The translations under genes and the position numbers were made by a program. 30,040 bases of DNA, from positions 1 through 30,040 of the forward strand of contig JBCBRS010000033.1 in the NCBI GenBank assembly GCA_039819545.1, written 5' to 3'. The DNA is from CALLPQ01 sp039819545. Lineage in GTDB: Bacteria; Pseudomonadota; Alphaproteobacteria; Caulobacterales; Parvularculaceae. Under the pieces are notes generated by a model. It was not told where the DNA came from, made no database searches, and saw only the letters and a program-made list of their open reading frames with translations. Each line of letters begins with the position of its first letter. Position 1 is the stretch's first letter. Shown here in pieces: positions 26,163 to 30,040 of the stretch.

Positions 26163-26169
26163 ATACCAA
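26163..26169. promoter_or_regulatory. ATACCAA half-site upstream of TonB receptor 1
   Basis: GCATACCAAT about 108 nt upstream of the receptor 1 start and about 46 nt upstream of its TTGACA box. A GTATAC palindrome follows at 26189-26194. Confidence 0.45.
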
Positions 26170-26245
26170 TATCTTCCAACAGAAATTTGTATACGTAACG
26201 CACTGAAATTGTTGCGAAATTCAGATCTGTGGCCCACTTGCCGCG

Positions 26246-26265
26246 TTGTGTCTCAATAGACACAA
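26246..26265. repeat. Perfect 7-bp inverted repeat
   Basis: TTGTGTC-TCAATA-GACACAA. No U-tract follows on either strand, so an operator or mRNA hairpin is likelier than a terminator. It lies about 190 nt upstream of receptor 1. Confidence 0.6.
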
Positions 26266-26334
26266 AGGCAGGAGAAGCGACATGGATAGCAAAATTATTT
26301 TTGTACGGATCATCCGATCAACAACCAACACCCC

Positions 26335-26376
26335 CAAACAAAATGGCCCGCCTGCCCCGGGAAGGGGGAACAGGCG
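26335..26376 (-). terminator. Probable terminator after TonB receptor 2
   Basis: On the - strand: CGCCTG, TT bulge, CCCC, loop, GGGG, CAGGCG, then a T-rich tract (ATTTTGTTT). It starts 60 nt after the receptor 2 stop codon. Confidence 0.7.
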
Positions 26377-26435
26377 AGCCAGTGGAGATATCAAGCCCTG
26401 ACACACGGGTCGGGGCTCAATCATCGGGAGGATCG

Positions 26436-29400
26436 TTAGAACCGGTATGTGGCCCCAAAGGTAATCCGGCGGTCAGGAATACCCTGGAAGCAAAGTAATG
26501 CGTCATCATTGACGCAGAATTGCCGAATACTCGATTTGGTTAGATTGACCGCTTCGACACCCACATTGAAATTGTCAGTGATGTCGTAATTGATCCCTGC
26601 GTTAAGCTGTCCGCGCGCCGCGGTCACGGTGGGGAACCCGAACGTACTGTTCAACGAGGCGCCGCCCGCGGTATCGAGCGTGCGGAAGGAACTGCGCCAT
26701 GTGTACCGCGCCCGGGCCGAAATACCGAACTTTTCGTAGAACAGGGTCACGTTGTAGGCATTACGCGAAAGATCCAGCAGACCTTGCACCCGGGTTACGG
26801 GAATAAAGTTGGCATTATCAAAGACACCGTTGATGGCATTGAAGACTTCCGTTGCCCGCGCCGACGAACTGTTTGTCGCCTCACCGCCATCAAAGTCCTG
26901 CAAGGTGTAGTTTGCCAACATGCCAAAACCCGACGCCCAGCCAATCCGATCTTCCCAACCGGCAAGATTGTACTGAAACGCGAACTCAACACCCGTTTGC
27001 GTCGTACTGGCCGTATCGTTGATGATCGTCTCCAGCGGCACGCAAAGGCCGTTGCCCAATTGATCGGAAAATACGTTCCGGTCTGGGATTGGGTTGAAGA
27101 TACCGCCGCCTTCACACGGAGGCGTAATATCACGGAAGTCATTTTCATCAACGATGGGTTCTTCGAGTTGAGAAACAAAGATGCGGTTACGCTCTTTGTG
27201 GAAGAAACCAACAGTGAAAACGGCTTCGGGAGCAAAGTACCATTCAGCAGAGACATCGAACGACGTCACCGTCTCTGGCTGCAAATCCGGGTTCCCGATT
27301 TCAACGGCATTGTTTGGCCCGGTTGGGAAAACAATGGACGTGGAAAGATCCTGGAAGTCGGGCCGGCGAATATCTTCACTCCAACTTGCCCGGAACTGCA
27401 GATTATCGGTTGGACTGATCGCAAGATTTACCCGAGGCAGCCATTCATCATAGCCACCCGACGTGACAACTTGAGACACCTGCCCACCCACGTCGGAGTT
27501 ACCGGTTGAATCAATCTCTGTACTGAGATACCGCAAGCCGGCATTCCCGCGCAGGATACCGAATGCAAAATTCACCTGCCCGTAGGCGGCATGGGTTGTC
27601 TCATCAATATCAAAGAACGACCCGGTATCCGAGGACGGATCATTGAGCGTCCGCATCCCGGGCTGTGAGGCCAAGGCGTCCTGCAGAATGGAAAGCGTTC
27701 CATCGGGGTCATCAAACGCCTGATCAGGATCAATCAACAGGAAGTTCCGGAACGCCAGCGTACGCCCATCCCCGTCTCCAAAGTTTGATGGCCCTGGCAC
27801 CAGTAATTCCGAGAATAGGGACCCATTGGGACTGTCGGCAATCCGGCTTAGCCCGATACTGGAGCGTACAAGGTCAAACGTGCTCGACGTGTTATTAAAC
27901 CGATACCCGGCATCGACCGAGGTAATCAGACCCCCAAGACCACTATCCGCGAGATCGTAGGAAAAATCCGCGCGAAAAGCATTTTCGGAATTCTCGGTGC
28001 TGTTGCGACCAACGGTAACCGCATCAAGCACGACATTGTTGGGGTTCAGAAGATCTTCCACCGTCGGTGCAAATGGCGAGTCAAAGGCAACGCCAAAGGT
28101 TAGCGCCCCGCCGGTAAAATCATAGGCGAACGGTACGCTGTTATCGTTGCTGGTGCCATCGGGCGGCGTTAGCGGATTGGGATTGATAAAGTTCAGTGTC
28201 GTACTGAGGTTTGGATTGACCGTATCGGAACTGGAGAGCGACCCTTCAATCCGGGCGGACAGGCGACCCACGTTGAACTCCGTTCCCAGACTGAAGATCC
28301 GGCTATCGGTTACCCGCGCGCCGGTATCACTGGAAAACCGTAGGTTGGGATCGTCATCATCAACCGACGGGATCGGGTTGATCGTCCCACGGCTTGCCGC
28401 CTCAATACTGCCCAGGTCAACGCCGTCAATGACGCCGAAATTGACCGTCTCAAACGCATCAGGCACGTTGAAATTGCGCACAGAACTCACGCCAGACCCT
28501 TGAACACGCGAGCTATCCTGACGACGCTCCTGATCATTTATCACGGTGTCGAAATAGAACATGATATTCTCATTCGGGGCCCATTGGGCCGTACCCGCAA
28601 TATTTAACGTTTCGAATTCAAAGTTCTCCAGTTCCTGGTTCAAAAACTGAATGGGAAGAAAATCAAAGCCCTGAGCTGCGGGCCGTTGCGTCGGCTGGTC
28701 TTCGAGATTCCCATTTCGGATGACATCGGCATTGACGTTCTCCACCAGGTTATCGCGGTCCACACGCGGACGGAAGGATGTGGCTTCCTGCTGGGTGTAG
28801 CTGCCACTGATCACAATCCCGAATTGGCCAGCGTCCGTATCCCAATTATTCCCAAAAGAACCGGCAAAACGCGGCTTCACGGATTCAGAGAGGTCACTAT
28901 ATTCCCCCTGCCCGCGGAGCACGATCAGCGGCCCGTCCAGATCAAGCGGGCGGATCGTCCGAAGATTAATCGTCCCCCCGACGGAGCCCTCAATGGTTTT
29001 CGCCTCCGGCGCCTTAATGACCTCTACCGCTGCGATGATGGCGGCGTTAACATCTTCAAAGCTGATGCCCGTCCGCCCCGTGCCCGAGGCCACCGTCGAA
29101 ACACCATTGATCTCTGTACGGTTGGCATTGGTGCCGCGAATTTGAACGCCGGTCCCCACACCCGCCGTCCGCGTAATCTGAATACCCGGCAAATTTTCCA
29201 GCACCTCAGCAAGGTTTTGATCAGGCAGCTTACCAATATCAACGGCCTGAATGACCTCCACCAAATTGGATGCGTTGCGTTTTTCATTCAGCGCATCGGC
29301 CAGAGACTGGCGAATACCCTGCACCACGATTTCATCATCAACGTCAGCGTCCTGCGCTGCACTGGACGCCGTCGTCAACGCGCCAAGCCCCACAGCCAAC

Positions 29401-29480
29401 GGCGCCACTGCCGACGTCAGCAACAAGCGTCGCTGCCACCGACGCGCCCTACCCTCACGGGCTACCTTCAATTGGGTCAT
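26436..29480 (-). CDS. TonB-dependent receptor 2 (Xanthomonas/Caulobacter type)
   Basis: A 1014-aa outer-membrane transporter. Signal sequence about 1-42, with an Arg-rich start (RARRWQRR). TonB box DEIVVQG (49-55). The plug domain has VDIGKLPDQNLAEVLENLPGIQI and VQIRGTNANRTEINGV, then TIEGSVGGTINLRT closing near 175. The barrel ends in ITFGATYRF with terminal Phe. It differs clearly from receptor 1 in plug and loop sequence, so the two are not recent duplicates and may take oligomers of different length or composition. The start is set by AGGGAGGG just upstream of the ATG; a longer frame exists but has no such site. It is the first gene of the alginate locus, with its own promoter region and terminator. 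Confidence 0.93.
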   Translation of the reverse strand: MTQLKVAREGRARRWQRRLLLTSAVAPLAVGLGALTTASSAAQDADVDDEIVVQGIRQSLADALNEKRNASNLVEVIQAVDIGKLPDQNLAEVLENLPGIQITRTAGVGTGVQIRGTNANRTEINGVSTVASGTGRTGISFEDVNAAIIAAVEVIKAPEAKTIEGSVGGTINLRTIRPLDLDGPLIVLRGQGEYSDLSESVKPRFAGSFGNNWDTDAGQFGIVISGSYTQQEATSFRPRVDRDNLVENVNADVIRNGNLEDQPTQRPAAQGFDFLPIQFLNQELENFEFETLNIAGTAQWAPNENIMFYFDTVINDQERRQDSSRVQGSGVSSVRNFNVPDAFETVNFGVIDGVDLGSIEAASRGTINPIPSVDDDDPNLRFSSDTGARVTDSRIFSLGTEFNVGRLSARIEGSLSSSDTVNPNLSTTLNFINPNPLTPPDGTSNDNSVPFAYDFTGGALTFGVAFDSPFAPTVEDLLNPNNVVLDAVTVGRNSTENSENAFRADFSYDLADSGLGGLITSVDAGYRFNNTSSTFDLVRSSIGLSRIADSPNGSLFSELLVPGPSNFGDGDGRTLAFRNFLLIDPDQAFDDPDGTLSILQDALASQPGMRTLNDPSSDTGSFFDIDETTHAAYGQVNFAFGILRGNAGLRYLSTEIDSTGNSDVGGQVSQVVTSGGYDEWLPRVNLAISPTDNLQFRASWSEDIRRPDFQDLSTSIVFPTGPNNAVEIGNPDLQPETVTSFDVSAEWYFAPEAVFTVGFFHKERNRIFVSQLEEPIVDENDFRDITPPCEGGGIFNPIPDRNVFSDQLGNGLCVPLETIINDTASTTQTGVEFAFQYNLAGWEDRIGWASGFGMLANYTLQDFDGGEATNSSSARATEVFNAINGVFDNANFIPVTRVQGLLDLSRNAYNVTLFYEKFGISARARYTWRSSFRTLDTAGGASLNSTFGFPTVTAARGQLNAGINYDITDNFNVGVEAVNLTKSSIRQFCVNDDALLCFQGIPDRRITFGATYRF

Positions 29481-29544
29481 CAAACCCTCCCTAAACTGGT
29501 TGTACTCGTTATATCCGCGTAACAAACCGCAATTCGAACCAACC

Positions 29545-29550
29545 TGTCAA
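29545..29550 (-). promoter_or_regulatory. -35-like TTGACA upstream of TonB receptor 2
   Basis: TTGACA on the - strand, 64 nt before the receptor 2 start. At 17-nt spacing the -10 position reads GTTTGT, a poor match, so the assignment rests mainly on the -35 box and the similar box before receptor 1. Confidence 0.35.
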
Positions 29551-29576
29551 TCTTTTTTACAGGCCGATGAATTTTA

Positions 29577-29596
29577 TTGGTATGGAAGTTTGGTAT
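29577..29596. promoter_or_regulatory. Two direct TTGGTAT half-sites upstream of TonB receptor 2
   Basis: TTGGTAT at 29577-29583 and again at 29590-29596, 13 bp apart start to start. The second runs into GTATAC (29593-29598), the core of the FadR-subfamily consensus. They lie 27-48 nt upstream of the TTGACA box. Confidence 0.5.
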
Positions 29597-29728
29597 ACGC
29601 AGAAATTAGTCAGCTGTGCGCGCTATCGCGGCTGTCGGGTGCGCGATCACTGCCTGTGATTTGGATCAAGACATTCGCGGCGTTTTTATCGTTGACGACA
29701 TACAGGGGAAAAGGGCAATAATCTTTAA

Positions 29729-29929
29729 GGTAAAGCTAAATCGATAGGCTCATGGGGCGCCCGGATGTGGCTGGTGGAATTATGCGCGCCTTTCGCGACG
29801 GAAGAAAACAGACTGAACGAGGCCATGGTCGCCGACTTGATGCAGAATGTATTCCCCGGGCGGACGTTTAAAAAGCATGTGACGGACCCGTTGACTGGCA
29901 AGAGGGACGTTAAGGAGATTGGAGGATGA
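29729..29929 (+). pseudogene. C-terminal remnant of a HlyC-type toxin-activating lysine acyltransferase (probable)
   Basis: The frame is open from 29729, just after a stop codon at 29726-29728. The first ATG (29765) gives only 54 aa. The sequence runs GARMWLVELCAPFATEEN, then MVADLMQNVFPGRTFKKH and VTDPLTGKRDVKEIGG. I recognise this as the C-terminal third of HlyC-like acyltransferases (W-hydrophobics-APF, then F.gR.FK.H.TDp.tGkR.V.EI). HlyC enzymes acylate lysines of RTX protoxins before type I export. The catalytic His and Asp in the N-terminal part are missing, and I found no continuation in the other two frames, so this is probably a decayed fragment. Identification is from memory of the family. 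Confidence 0.45.
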
Positions 29930-29933
29930 GGGA

Positions 29934-30040
29934 ATGAGGTTAATTGGATCGTTAGCATTAATATTTTGGGGCTGGCATAGGACTTTGAAGGGTTTATCCT
30001 CGTTCTATGCGCCTAAAGCATTCAAAACTAACGCATTTTC
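29934..30040 (+). CDS. Partial ORF of unknown function, running off the window
   Basis: The frame is open from the ATG at 29934 to the window end, at least 35 residues, starting MRLIGSLALIFWGWHRTLKG. GGAGG (29921-29925) lies 8 nt upstream of the ATG and overlaps the end of the HlyC-like fragment, so the two would be transcribed together. The first dozen residues are hydrophobic, possibly a signal peptide or membrane segment. AT-rich codon use differs from the rest of the window. I do not recognise it; it may be chance. Confidence 0.3.
   Translation, partial: MRLIGSLALIFWGWHRTLKGLSSFYAPKAFKTNAF

Larger units (their letters stand above)
26056..26435. promoter_or_regulatory. Gap between the two receptor genes: promoter, half-sites, inverted repeat, terminator
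   Basis: No gene seen. On the - strand, TTGACA (26117 to 26112) lies about 57 nt from the receptor 1 start; its -10 partner is weak (TGCAGT at 17-nt spacing). An ATACCAA half-site is at 26163-26169 and TTTGTATAC at 26186-26194. A perfect 7-bp inverted repeat is at 26246-26265. The terminator of receptor 2 is at 26335-26376. Parts of the gap are clearly AT-richer than the flanking genes. Confidence 0.5.

Noticed and set aside
29725..29958. A 77-codon frame on the - strand opposite the HlyC-like fragment
   Set aside because: No ribosome-binding site and no recognisable family; the + strand frame reads like a known protein family.

Overview
The window looks like chromosomal DNA of a free-living, probably marine alphaproteobacterium. 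The pointers are an lpxC-bamD pair, very large TonB-dependent receptors of the Xanthomonas/Caulobacter type with a DEIVVQG TonB box, a PrtD/HlyD-type secretion pair, and GC-rich coding DNA with short GC-rich intergenic palindromes. I cannot place it below class level. I see no rRNA, tRNA, insertion sequence or CRISPR array.

Region 1 (1-13100, mostly + strand) is envelope and cell-surface housekeeping. It holds an FkbM methyltransferase (- strand), an exported DUF547 protein, a type I secretion ABC/HlyD pair with an 11-codon leader ORF coupled to the ABC gene, a DUF5946 protein (- strand) and a GT4-like glycosyltransferase. LpxC (lipid A synthesis) and BamD (outer-membrane protein assembly) follow. 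The region ends with an OmpA-like protein and a membrane-anchored helix-hairpin-helix protein in one operon. Two intergenic gaps carry short tandem repeats of 15 bp and 11 bp. A dispersed hairpin repeat is found once at 111-137 and twice at 13166-13308.

Region 2 (13377-29480, entirely - strand) is a nine-gene alginate-utilisation locus. In transcription order it encodes two TonB-dependent receptors, a FadR-type GntR regulator, a two-domain PL6 alginate lyase, a lipoprotein PL17 oligoalginate lyase, a KdgF-like cupin, an ExuT-like MFS uronate transporter, a beta-hydroxyacid-dehydrogenase-type DEH reductase and KDG kinase. The inferred flow is: oligomers cross the outer membrane through the receptors; PL6 and PL17 cut them to unsaturated monouronate; the MFS protein carries this inward; KdgF linearises it to DEH; the reductase makes KDG; and KdgK makes KDPG for an aldolase outside the window. 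PL6, PL17, the cupin and the MFS gene are translationally linked by overlaps or a 2-nt gap. Both lyases keep their families' catalytic residues at the spacing I recall for AlyGC and Alg17c. TTGGTAT half-sites lie about 90-120 nt upstream of PL6, gntR and both receptor genes, and suggest one regulon.

Region 3 (29481-30040) is more AT-rich. It holds what looks like the C-terminal remnant of a HlyC-type toxin-activating acyltransferase, followed at once by the start of an unidentified ORF that runs off the window.
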